Positions 1 through 6,298 of a DNA stretch of 9,481 nucleotides are shown piece after piece (position 1 is the stretch's first letter; each line of letters begins with the position of its first letter). The position numbers were made by a program, and so were the translations under genes. The stretch comes from Nitrospirota bacterium. GTDB lineage: Bacteria; Nitrospirota; Nitrospiria; Nitrospirales; UBA8639. The notes under the pieces were generated by a model. That model had not been told where the DNA came from, ran no database searches, and saw only the letters and a list, made by a program, of their open reading frames with translations. Location of the stretch: assembly GCA_020348185.1 (NCBI GenBank), contig CP070743.1:2231802-2241282 (forward strand), read 5' to 3'.

Positions 1-30
1 AAACTTGAAACCTGAAACTTGAAACCAGAA
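1..30. repeat. Heptamer tandem repeat (AAACYTG-type)
   Basis: The window opens with consecutive 7-bp units AAACTTG, AAACCTG, AAACTTG, AAACCAG and then AAA, so the pattern can also be read as two near-identical 14-bp units differing at one base. It ends a few bases before the stop codon of the leftward PHP gene, so it lies in that gene's 3' flank. The array is cut by the window edge and its real length is unknown. Such short arrays are often intergenic slippage products; no coding role is visible. Confidence 0.75.
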
Positions 31-36
31 AATTTC

Positions 37-885
37 TTACTTGGAGGTCCTTGCCGCTTCAAGCGGACCAAGAAGTTTTTCTGAGATTTTTAAGTTTCCC
101 CGTCCTACTCCGATTTCGACTCCTGGTTTCGCCTGTCCATGAAAGTCGCTGCCACCGGTCACAAGAAGGTCAAGTCTTTTTGCCAGAAAGAGGTATTCTG
201 AGATTTGTTTGGAAGTGTGGGTACTGTAAAACACCTCTAAGCCTTGGAGTCCACATTCCTTTAAGGCTTCACAAAATGGTGAGAGCCCATTCTGTTTTTC
301 TTCCACCCAACCGGGATGGGCCAGGACGGCCACACCGCCAACCTCCTGAATCCAGGAGATGACTTCGGCTGCATCAGGGAGATCTCTGGGAACAAAAGCG
401 GCCGCTCCATGACCCAAGTAACGTTCAAAGGCTTCTTTCACACTTTTGACATATCCTTTGGCGAGGATGACCTGAGCGATGTGGGGTCTCCCGATTGACC
501 CTATCCCTGCCACGTCCTTTACTTCTTCCTCAGTGATAACTACTCCTAGTTGTTTAAGTTTATTAATAATTTTGGGAATGCGAGTGCATCGGGTTTCTCG
601 CATGAAGGAAAGGCGACGCTGAAAGGTAGGGTCCTGCCAGGTAACAAAGTATCCAAGAATGTGAGTTTCTTTTCCTCGAAACTGTGAGCTTATTTCGATG
701 CCTGGAATGATGTGAAGATTGAACGTAGACGCTCGGGTAAAGGCTTCTGGCAGACCATCGGTTGTGTCATGATCGGTGATCGCAATGGTGGACACCCCAG
801 CGTGATGGGCCATGGTGACGACCTCATGTGGGGAAAAACTGCCATCGGAATACGTAGTGTGAAGATGGAGATCAATACGTGCCAT
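37..885 (-). CDS. PHP-domain phosphoesterase (YciV / RNase AM-like 3',5'-nucleoside bisphosphate phosphatase)
   Basis: 282 residues, close to the usual length of the YciV/TrpH family (about 280-295). All PHP metal-ligand motifs are visible: H7-x-H9 with D14 in HLHTTYSDG, D38-H39-D40 in TDHDTTDG, E64 in IPGIEIS, H75 in THILGYF, H190 in AHPGW, and D247/H249 in GGSDFHG. Family knowledge: members use a trinuclear metal site to remove phosphate from 3',5'-bisphosphonucleotides, and E. coli YciV (RNase AM) acts as a 5'-3' exoribonuclease that trims rRNA 5' ends; the protein is cytosolic. The start is the ATG at 885, which places the HLH motif at the expected N-terminal position, although the ribosome site is weak. 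It lies 16 bp downstream of the FolB-methyltransferase gene on the same strand, so co-transcription is likely. Whether this protein acts on RNA, on pAp-like nucleotides or on both cannot be told from sequence. Confidence 0.9.
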   Translation of the reverse strand: MARIDLHLHTTYSDGSFSPHEVVTMAHHAGVSTIAITDHDTTDGLPEAFTRASTFNLHIIPGIEISSQFRGKETHILGYFVTWQDPTFQRRLSFMRETRCTRIPKIINKLKQLGVVITEEEVKDVAGIGSIGRPHIAQVILAKGYVKSVKEAFERYLGHGAAAFVPRDLPDAAEVISWIQEVGGVAVLAHPGWVEEKQNGLSPFCEALKECGLQGLEVFYSTHTSKQISEYLFLAKRLDLLVTGGSDFHGQAKPGVEIGVGRGNLKISEKLLGPLEAARTSK

Positions 886-901
886 GGAAACCTGAGAAGT
901 C

Positions 902-1831
902 CTATTCTTTTCTCGCTATCATTCTCGCCGTGAAGATCTGATCTTGAACATTGGGCCCTTGCTGCGCCCCTTCTTCGTAATGCACAATTCTTAATCCCTG
1001 AGTGAGTTGAAAAAGTTCGTTGTGTTGAAGGCAAAACTCTTTTCGACGAGGATGATTGTGGATCCGATGATTATCGATGAGAAATGTTTCATACATCAGC
1101 ACTCCCCCACTTCTAAGAGCTTTGATCAGTGAAGGAAAGAGCGGACGGTATAAGTAGAAAAACACGATGATGCCCTCATAGAGTTCAGTCCCTAGATTGA
1201 AAGAGTTGGGAGAGCCGTCCTCTAAGTCCTGAGCTTGAATCAACACATTAGATATATTTAAGTTTTGTATTTCGAGTTGTATCGCTTTTAGGGCTTCCCT
1301 ATCCCGATCGATTGCAGTAACTGAATAACCCTGGCTGGCAAGATACAGGGCATTTCTACCCTGCCCAGTGGCAAGGTCCAGAATTTTTCCTTTCGGTAAT
1401 TGGTGTTGGTGTTCGGTAAGAAATGGTGATGGGGGTTTGAAGGCTGAGGTGCTGGCCTTGGTTTCCAGACTACCTCGATCGCGAGAGAGACGAACACCCA
1501 CCGAGTTGACTGTTGCTTTCAATGGCGGGTCGGTTTTTCTTACCCATATGCTAAGACCGAGGATGGGAAACTCATCGAAAAGGGTCCGGATTATATATTC
1601 CGCGAGCGACTCGACCAGATAGAATTGATTGCCGGTGCCGATTTCCAAAAGTCGATTGATGATTTGGGCATAATCGATGGTGTGTTGAATATTGTCAGTT
1701 TCTCCTGCTTGACTATTTGCACAATCAATTTCAAGGTCTATGCGAATAGGTTGAAGGTGGCTCCTTTCGTCTTGGGTGAGTCCGCAATGGCCAGATATTT
1801 CAATGCCTTCAAGAATGAGTGTTGAATTCAT
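902..1831 (-). CDS. folB: Fusion protein: dihydroneopterin aldolase (FolB) domain + class I SAM-dependent methyltransferase
   Basis: 309 residues, against about 120 for a stand-alone FolB. Residues 1-118 are a complete FolB domain: E22 in the segment DERSHLQP, Y54 in TIDYAQI, E74 in LVESLAEYI, and K99 in WVRKTDPPL followed by SVGV, matching the conserved active-site Glu, Tyr and Lys positions. FolB converts 7,8-dihydroneopterin to 6-hydroxymethyl-dihydropterin and glycolaldehyde in folate synthesis. After a linker (about 118-145) comes a Rossmann methyltransferase: motif I ILDLATGQGRNALYLASQG at 150-168, acidic D175 in VTAIDRD, and a C-terminal stretch (HPRRKEFCLQHNEL, then HYEEG) typical of small TehB-like/Methyltransf_25 proteins. 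The reading frame is continuous and no internal start or ribosome site is evident before the second domain. The ATG at 1831 has no clear Shine-Dalgarno. The methyltransferase substrate is unknown; a link to pterins or folate is only inference from the fusion. The PHP gene follows 16 bp downstream. Confidence 0.88.
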   Translation of the reverse strand: MNSTLILEGIEISGHCGLTQDERSHLQPIRIDLEIDCANSQAGETDNIQHTIDYAQIINRLLEIGTGNQFYLVESLAEYIIRTLFDEFPILGLSIWVRKTDPPLKATVNSVGVRLSRDRGSLETKASTSAFKPPSPFLTEHQHQLPKGKILDLATGQGRNALYLASQGYSVTAIDRDREALKAIQLEIQNLNISNVLIQAQDLEDGSPNSFNLGTELYEGIIVFFYLYRPLFPSLIKALRSGGVLMYETFLIDNHRIHNHPRRKEFCLQHNELFQLTQGLRIVHYEEGAQQGPNVQDQIFTARMIARKE

Positions 1832-1944
1832 GGAGGTATTCTCGGGATGGAGAGGTGCGTTGTCAATAAAGAGATGTGGAGATGGAAGGTGAAAGTCAGA
1901 GCAAACCTTGTTTGAAATCTCGAATTTCGAATAATACGAATTGA

Positions 1945-2385
1945 ATGATAATGAGATCTCAAGACCCTCCTGGCAAGAAAAGGAACACCCATAAGGAGGT
2001 CAGTGGTCTCCTGATTTTGGCGCTCTGGATTTGCGGAATACCCCTTTCATCCTGCGATACTGCATTTTCATCTGCCACTATTACGGCCGAAGAATTTCGA
2101 TTTTCTCCCAACCTGGTGAAACTTCCTGCTCTTCAAAAGGTTCGACTCATTGTCAGGAATCAAGGACGGGAGCGACATGTTTTCCAAAGTCCAATCCTCG
2201 CACTCAAAGATGTTCGTTTTGATAAAAATTCCTTGGTAGGGCCATGGAAGAGTGCCGATGGCATTCCTTTGCAACCAGGAAAACGGATAGAGCTATCTTT
2301 GGTGTTGCCTGAAGGGTTGTATCCCTTCCGATGTCTGATACGGGGTCATAAAGGGATGGAAGGAACCCTTATGGTGGTGAAGTGA
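1945..2385 (+). CDS. Predicted cupredoxin-like lipoprotein
   Basis: 146 residues. The N-terminus has a basic region (KKRNTHK), a hydrophobic stretch at about 19-34, and a lipobox L34-S-S-C37, so the mature protein should be lipid-anchored outside the inner membrane. The remainder (about 44-146) is beta-rich and ends in C130-LIRG-H135-KG-M138 followed by EGTLMVVK, the signature of a type 1 copper site, with H78 (in RERHVF) as the likely upstream His ligand. Cupredoxins of this kind carry electrons or hold copper. The Cys-His spacing (four residues) is azurin-like, while the His-Met spacing (two residues) is unusually short. The ATG at 1945 lacks a good ribosome site; a second in-frame ATG lies two codons on. 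A perfect AAGGAGG at 1992-1998 lies inside the coding sequence and would give a signal peptide without a basic region, so I did not use it. No clear partner gene adjoins; the next gene is convergent. Copper binding is not proven. Confidence 0.75.
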   Translation: MIMRSQDPPGKKRNTHKEVSGLLILALWICGIPLSSCDTAFSSATITAEEFRFSPNLVKLPALQKVRLIVRNQGRERHVFQSPILALKDVRFDKNSLVGPWKSADGIPLQPGKRIELSLVLPEGLYPFRCLIRGHKGMEGTLMVVK

Positions 2386-2395
2386 ATGGGGGGAA

Positions 2396-2494
2396 GGGTA
2401 GTCGGGTCGTACAAGAGCCTAACCGGGGGACTACCCAATAGCCTTGGGGGGCTGGTTCAGCCTAACGATTGAGGCAAAACCAACCGGAATCGGT
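2396..2494 (+). other. Stem-loop cluster in convergent intergenic gap
   Basis: Between the convergent lipoprotein genes there are four consecutive inverted repeats. The first has a perfect 8-bp stem, GGGTAGTC (2396-2403) with GACTACCC (2429-2436), and a possible inner GGT/ACC pairing. The second is AGCC/GGCT (2440-2453). The third is TGGTT-GCCT with AGGC-AACCA (2453-2482), 9 bp with a small internal loop. The fourth is ACCG-GAAT-CGGT (2483-2494). No T-tract follows on either strand, so these are not ordinary intrinsic terminators. They could fold in the 3' UTR of the cupredoxin mRNA or be a separate structured RNA. The strand is not determined by the sequence; I list plus because the cupredoxin transcript would run into it. 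Confidence 0.35.
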
Positions 2495-2523
2495 GTATCT
2501 AAATCTGGGAGCCCTACTGAAGA

Positions 2524-2844
2524 TCAATCAGCCAAAGGGCCCTCGGGATCTCGTTTATCTTTCCTTAGCCCGTCAAAGTCTTTTCGACCTTCGGCTGCGA
2601 AAGTGGCTTTGCAGGTTTCCGTCGCCAGCATTCTTTGGTTTTCGCTCGACTCGCAAGGAATACGGTCAATACACTCCTGTACCGAATCATACTGTGCGCC
2701 CTGCGCCATTCGCTCCCGGTCTGTTAAACTCGGTGAATCTACACAGCCTTCCGCCTTCATGGGCTCCGGCGGTGTTTCACAGGCACTGAGCATGATCACC
2801 AAGCCCAAAGCCGAAAAAAGGAAACAGATCGATTTCTTTGTCAT
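2524..2844 (-). CDS. Small cysteine-containing lipoprotein, function unknown
   Basis: 106 residues. A clear lipoprotein signal peptide is seen: MTKK basic start, hydrophobic run to about residue 18, and lipobox L19-S-A-C22. The mature part is hydrophilic and charged, with four further cysteines (C34, C58, C64, C78), an even number that could form two disulfides in the periplasm, and a highly charged C-terminal tail (about 87-106). I do not recognise a named family. The start is well supported: AAGGAGG (2852-2858, minus strand) stands 7 bases upstream of the ATG at 2844, and a candidate promoter lies just beyond it. The longer plus-strand reading over the same bases lacks these features and looks like a shadow. 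The gene appears monocistronic, convergent with the cupredoxin gene and divergent from glyQ. Confidence 0.8.
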   Translation of the reverse strand: MTKKSICFLFSALGLVIMLSACETPPEPMKAEGCVDSPSLTDRERMAQGAQYDSVQECIDRIPCESSENQRMLATETCKATFAAEGRKDFDGLRKDKRDPEGPLAD

Positions 2845-2851
2845 TATGCCC

Positions 2852-2858
2852 CCTCCTT
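2852..2858 (-). promoter_or_regulatory. Ribosome binding site of the small lipoprotein gene
   Basis: AAGGAGG on the minus strand, ending 7 bases before the ATG at 2844. It is the best Shine-Dalgarno match in the window and fixes the start of the small lipoprotein gene. Confidence 0.8.
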
Positions 2859-2876
2859 AATGGTTAACCAGGGGTC

Positions 2877-2905
2877 AATATAATGAACCGCTCGAAAAAA
2901 AACAA
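2877..2905 (-). promoter_or_regulatory. Candidate sigma-70-type promoter of the small lipoprotein gene
   Basis: On the minus strand TTGTTT (2900-2905) is followed after exactly 17 bases by TATATT (2877-2882), a five-of-six match to the -10 consensus; the -35 box matches only three of six. Transcription would begin near 2870, at a perfect palindrome TGGTTAACCA (2861-2870), leaving a short leader that includes the ribosome site. The -35 box is formed by the T-tract that follows the adjoining hairpin, so a terminator reading competes with this one. Confidence 0.4.
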
Positions 2906-2947
2906 GGGATACCCCCGGCAGCCAGCAAGTCTGGCCTGGGGGAACCC
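2895..2947 (-). terminator. Predicted intrinsic terminator (leftward), no evident upstream gene
   Basis: Read on the minus strand, a GC-rich hairpin is formed by GGG (2945-2947)/CCC (2906-2908), CCCCC (2938-2942)/GGGGG (2912-2916), and an apical stem CCAG (2931-2934)/CTGG (2922-2925) with a five-base loop and small internal bulges. It is followed directly by TTG and eight T's (2895-2902). On the plus strand the same hairpin is preceded by the A-run and lacks a following T-tract, so the polarity is leftward. One internal pair is G-U on the plus strand but A-C on the minus strand, a small point against this reading. No leftward gene ends here: glyQ reads away from it. It might end a small RNA, or attenuate a long leader of the small lipoprotein gene. 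Confidence 0.5.
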
Positions 2948-2964
2948 AATGTCCCGCAATTACC

Positions 2965-2993
2965 TTGACTCCACATAGCTTTGTTGTTACTTT
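2965..2993 (+). promoter_or_regulatory. Candidate promoter for glyQ (possibly glyQS)
   Basis: TTGACT (2965-2970, five of six to the -35 consensus) and TACTTT (2988-2993, keeping the key T, A and final T of the -10 box) are separated by 17 bases. Transcription from here would give a glyQ leader of about 85 bases, which contains a perfect 10-bp palindrome GTAAATTTAC (3012-3021). I see no T-box or other known riboswitch in the leader. Confidence 0.35.
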
Positions 2994-3084
2994 TGGCCTA
3001 CAGGATTTCTCGTAAATTTACTGTTCGATTCTGAACCGATTTCTAGCCCAAAATGCGGGTGGCTCGAGACGGTGAGAATACGTT

Positions 3085-4014
3085 GTGACCCTCCAGGAAT
3101 TAATCCTTTCTCTTCATCACTTCTGGGCCTCTCATCACTGTATCCTCACTCAACCCTATGATACCGAAAAAGGGGCGGGAACATTTAATCCTGACACCTT
3201 TTTACGGGCCTTGGGGCCAGAGCCCTGGCGTGCGGCCTATGTTGAACCCTGCCGCAGGCCTACCGATGGACGATATGGAGAGAACCCCAACCGCCTTCAG
3301 CATTATTTCCAATATCAGGTGGTCCTCAAGCCAGCTCCGGCCGATTCCCAAGACCTCTATTTAGAAAGTCTTGCCAACCTAGGGATTGACCCTAAAAAAC
3401 ACGATATTCAATTCGTTCAGGACGATTGGGAGTCTCCAACGTTAGGGGCATGGGGTTTGGGATGGGAGGTCAGACTTGATGGGATGGAAATTACACAATT
3501 CACCTATTTTCAAGAGGTTGGGAGCATTGAGCTGGATCCCATTACCGTTGAATTGACCTATGGATTAGAGCGAATTGCCATGTATATTCAGGGTGTGGAC
3601 AGCATTTATGATTTGATGTGGTCAAAAGACGTTCGCTACCACGAACTCTATCATGATATCGAAGTTCAGTTTTCTACATATAACTTTGAAGTTGCGGATG
3701 TTGCGATGATTGCCAAAACTTTTGAAGACTTTGAATTAGAATGTCAGCGACTCATAGAAAAGGATTTGGTCTGGCCCGCCTACGATTATTGTATGAAAAC
3801 CTCACATCTGTTCAATCTATTGGATGCCCGTGGAGCCATAAGCGTGGCGGAACGGACGGGATATATTGCCAGAGTACGCGGTCTCGCACGCCAGTGCGCG
3901 GAAGCCTTCGTTAATCGAAGATCGGCTATGGGATTTCCCCTCTTGTCTGATGAGGATCAAGGCAGGCCTAAAAAAGTCGTAAGACGAAAAAGTCAAGTAG
4001 AATTGAAGGGTTAG
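3085..4014 (+). CDS. glyQ: Glycyl-tRNA synthetase alpha subunit
   Basis: 309 residues, close to E. coli GlyQ (303). This is the class II catalytic subunit that activates glycine with ATP; with GlyS it forms the bacterial heterotetramer that charges tRNA-Gly in the cytosol. Family blocks are intact: an ILTQPYD region near residue 22, KGAGTFNPDTFLRALGPEPW, CRRPTDGRYGENPNRLQHYF (the motif 2 region), LGAWGLGWEVRLDGMEITQF, TYGLERIAMYIQGV, and FNLLDARGAISVAERTGYI. The start is a GTG at 3085, with a GGTGAG (3071-3076) that can pair with the end of 16S rRNA eight bases upstream; it trims a few N-terminal residues relative to E. coli. After the usual GFPLL ending there is an extra basic tail of about 20 residues (GRPKKVVRRK and on). 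glyS follows after 14 bases, so the two are surely co-transcribed. Confidence 0.97.
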   Translation: MTLQELILSLHHFWASHHCILTQPYDTEKGAGTFNPDTFLRALGPEPWRAAYVEPCRRPTDGRYGENPNRLQHYFQYQVVLKPAPADSQDLYLESLANLGIDPKKHDIQFVQDDWESPTLGAWGLGWEVRLDGMEITQFTYFQEVGSIELDPITVELTYGLERIAMYIQGVDSIYDLMWSKDVRYHELYHDIEVQFSTYNFEVADVAMIAKTFEDFELECQRLIEKDLVWPAYDYCMKTSHLFNLLDARGAISVAERTGYIARVRGLARQCAEAFVNRRSAMGFPLLSDEDQGRPKKVVRRKSQVELKG

Positions 4015-4028
4015 AGGCAAAGTTCGCT

Positions 4029-6221
4029 ATGGCAGATAATAAACGAAAGGTGTCTGCCCAATCGGTGAAGGGGGGAGCCCCCAAATCCCGCTCTGACAAG
4101 GCGGCGTTTCTCCTTGAAATTGGAACGGAGGAATTACCTGCTTCATTTGTGGGCCCCGCCTTGGAAAACTTGAGCCGGTTAGCCGGAATTTTTTTGGAAG
4201 ACCACCGCCTTTCCCACGGGATGATTCAAACAATGGGAACTCCCCGGCGGTTAGTGGTATTCGTTGATGAACTGGCATCTCGCCAGACTTCCATTCTCCA
4301 GGAGGTCCTTGGCCCCCCTAAATCTGTTGCCTATGATGATCGCGGACAACCGAGCCAAGCCGGTAAAGGATTTGCCAAATCTCAAGAGATTTCAGTCGAC
4401 CAGCTTCAGATTCGAGAAACTCCCAAAGGGGTTTATGTGTGCGCCATTAAACGTGAAGAAGGACAGCAGACTCCAGTAGTCCTTCAGCAGAATCTGTCCG
4501 GTCTTATACAGCAGTTGTCTTTTCCGAAATCCATGCGGTGGAATTCGTCGAAGATGCGGTTCGCTCGACCAATTCGATGGATTGTGGCCCTTTACGGGAG
4601 TCGTCCTATTAAGTTTGAGATTGCAGGAATCTCCTCTGGGGCTCGAACCTGGGGACACCGGTTTCTTCAGACCTCACGAGTAAGACGTAACAAAGGCGAA
4701 GCGGTGAAACAGGCTGCCTCCTACTTTGCCACGATAAAACGACTTAGGATTGTGGGAGACCCAGGCGAACGTCGGAAGATCATTCAGACTCAAATCGAAG
4801 CATTGGCTGTATCTGTGAATGGGCAGATTTATGCAGGGAATAAGGAGGAATTGTTAGAACAGGCCGTGTATAGTGTCGAATGTCCACAAGCGATTCTTGG
4901 GGAGTTTGATCCGGAATATCTTGCACTTCCCCCTGAGGTTCTCATTACTTCCATGCAAGAGCATCAAGGCTATTTCTCGTTAGTTGGAAGGGACGGAGGA
5001 CTTCACCCAAGATTTGTGTCCGTGACCAACATGAAAATTCCAAAGATGGACTTGATCAGGGTAGGAAATGAACGGGTGTTAGCGGCAAGATTAAAGGATG
5101 CCCAATACTTTTTTCAGGAAGACCGTCGACAGACGTTGGCTGACCGAGTCAATAAATTAAAGGAAGTCGTTTTTCACAAGAAACTCGGGACAGTCTATCA
5201 AAAGACCGATCGGGTTCGAGAGCTTGTTGCCTCTATCGCGCAGATGAATGCCCGTGATGATCTGAAAGAGGCCTGCGAGAGGGCAGCAACCTTGGCCAAA
5301 GCCGACCTTCTCACCGGTATGGTTGGTGAATTCCCGTCGTTACAAGGGATCATGGGAAGGGAATATGCCAAACATGATGGAGAATCCCAGGAGGTTTCCG
5401 TGGCTATTGAGGAGCACTATCTCCCACGTTCCCCAGAGGATGGCATCCCCCATACACACACCGGAACGTTTCTGGCACTGGCCGATCGAATCGATACCCT
5501 TACTGCGTTTTTTAAAGCCGGAATGGTCCCTTCTGGATCAGAAGATCCATTTGGGCTTCGGCGCATGGCTTTCGGGATTGTGAGGATCCTTTTGGAGAGA
5601 AAAATCATGATGAACCTCATTCCCCTGACAATTCGCTCCGAACGCTTATTGGAGGCCCAGGGGATAGAAGGGGGTTCATCGGTTTCCGTTCAAAAGGCAT
5701 TGATAGATTTCTTGATGGAACGGCTGAAATTCTATGGGAGGACCGTTCATGGTTTGCGAGAAGATGTCATGGATGCGGTTTTAGCTGTCAGACCATCTGA
5801 CACGTGTGATCTGGATGATCTGTTCTCCCGGATGAAAGCCCTTGAGCATATCACCGCCAAACCTGAATTCGATCCGCTGATCATTGGATTTAAACGTGCG
5901 CATCGAATTGTTCAAAAAGAACAATGGACAGATAATCGAATCCAATCCGAAATGTTTGAACATGAAACGGAACACATTCTCCATACCGCTGTTGGAGAAG
6001 TTCAACGAGTGATATCGGAGTGCCTGGAAAAAAAGGAATATGGGGAGGCGCTGAGGGCCCTCATTGGGTTAAAATCTCCCATTGATGAATATTTTGTTGG
6101 GGTCATGGTGAATGCTCCTGATCAGGCAGTGCGAGCCAATCGCCTTTCCCTGTTGAACACCATCGATCAGTTATTCTTGAAATTAGCGGATTTTTCTTTG
6201 ATTCAGTCCCAGGGGAGTTAA
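4029..6221 (+). CDS. glyS: Glycyl-tRNA synthetase beta subunit
   Basis: 730 residues, somewhat longer than E. coli GlyS (689). The beta subunit binds tRNA-Gly and is needed for aminoacylation by the GlyQ-GlyS complex. The canonical start of the family, LLEIGTEELPASFV, is found only from about residue 28; before it is a lysine-rich extension. Other family blocks are visible: GTPRRLVVFVDEL, ARPIRWIVALYG, SVECPQAILGEFD with LPPEVLITSMQEHQGYF, the AARLKDAQYFFQEDR region, YAKHDGES with H449-D450 of the HD-like domain, and DPFGLRRMAFGIVRILLE. The C-terminal part (about 600-720) matches the DALR-type anticodon-binding domain, ending in VMVNAPDQAVRANRLSLL. The ATG at 4029 has only a weak AGAGG upstream, which suggests translation partly coupled to glyQ. 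A following 77-bp gap separates it from the membrane protein gene. Confidence 0.97.
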   Translation: MADNKRKVSAQSVKGGAPKSRSDKAAFLLEIGTEELPASFVGPALENLSRLAGIFLEDHRLSHGMIQTMGTPRRLVVFVDELASRQTSILQEVLGPPKSVAYDDRGQPSQAGKGFAKSQEISVDQLQIRETPKGVYVCAIKREEGQQTPVVLQQNLSGLIQQLSFPKSMRWNSSKMRFARPIRWIVALYGSRPIKFEIAGISSGARTWGHRFLQTSRVRRNKGEAVKQAASYFATIKRLRIVGDPGERRKIIQTQIEALAVSVNGQIYAGNKEELLEQAVYSVECPQAILGEFDPEYLALPPEVLITSMQEHQGYFSLVGRDGGLHPRFVSVTNMKIPKMDLIRVGNERVLAARLKDAQYFFQEDRRQTLADRVNKLKEVVFHKKLGTVYQKTDRVRELVASIAQMNARDDLKEACERAATLAKADLLTGMVGEFPSLQGIMGREYAKHDGESQEVSVAIEEHYLPRSPEDGIPHTHTGTFLALADRIDTLTAFFKAGMVPSGSEDPFGLRRMAFGIVRILLERKIMMNLIPLTIRSERLLEAQGIEGGSSVSVQKALIDFLMERLKFYGRTVHGLREDVMDAVLAVRPSDTCDLDDLFSRMKALEHITAKPEFDPLIIGFKRAHRIVQKEQWTDNRIQSEMFEHETEHILHTAVGEVQRVISECLEKKEYGEALRALIGLKSPIDEYFVGVMVNAPDQAVRANRLSLLNTIDQLFLKLADFSLIQSQGS

Positions 6222-6286
6222 CAGAACCTGAATGCCGACTATGCTTTCATATTTTTTTTGAGCAATGGTTTCCGAGCCTCTCAAAT

Positions 6287-6294
6287 GGAGTGAT
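6287..6294 (+). promoter_or_regulatory. Ribosome binding site deciding a GTG start
   Basis: GGAGTGAT lies 8 bases before the GTG at 6299. An in-frame TAA stands immediately before that GTG (6296-6298), so no earlier start is possible, and this site supports GTG as the true initiation codon. Confidence 0.65.
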
Positions 6295-6298
6295 CTAA

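Noticed and set aside
1908..1935. Possible promoter TTGTTT - 16 bases - AATAAT before the cupredoxin gene
   Set aside because: Both boxes match weakly and the predicted start of transcription would fall almost on the ATG at 1945, leaving no room for a ribosome site.
1992..1998. AAGGAGG as the ribosome site of a shorter cupredoxin start
   Set aside because: The only in-frame start candidate after it is a TTG inside the hydrophobic part of the signal peptide, at poor spacing and with loss of the basic N-region.
2444..2860. Plus-strand open frame of 138 codons
   Set aside because: It overlaps the whole small lipoprotein gene on the other strand, which has a signal peptide, lipobox, ribosome site and promoter candidate; the plus frame shows low-complexity Ser/Pro-rich translation and no recognisable domain.
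2912..3084. T-box, glycine riboswitch or other known leader RNA before glyQ
   Set aside because: I looked for a T-box core and tandem glycine-aptamer features and saw none; the only strong hairpin lies upstream of the candidate glyQ promoter.
6253..6260. Run of eight T's after glyS, possible terminator
   Set aside because: I found no stable GC-rich stem directly upstream of it, so it does not form an intrinsic terminator.
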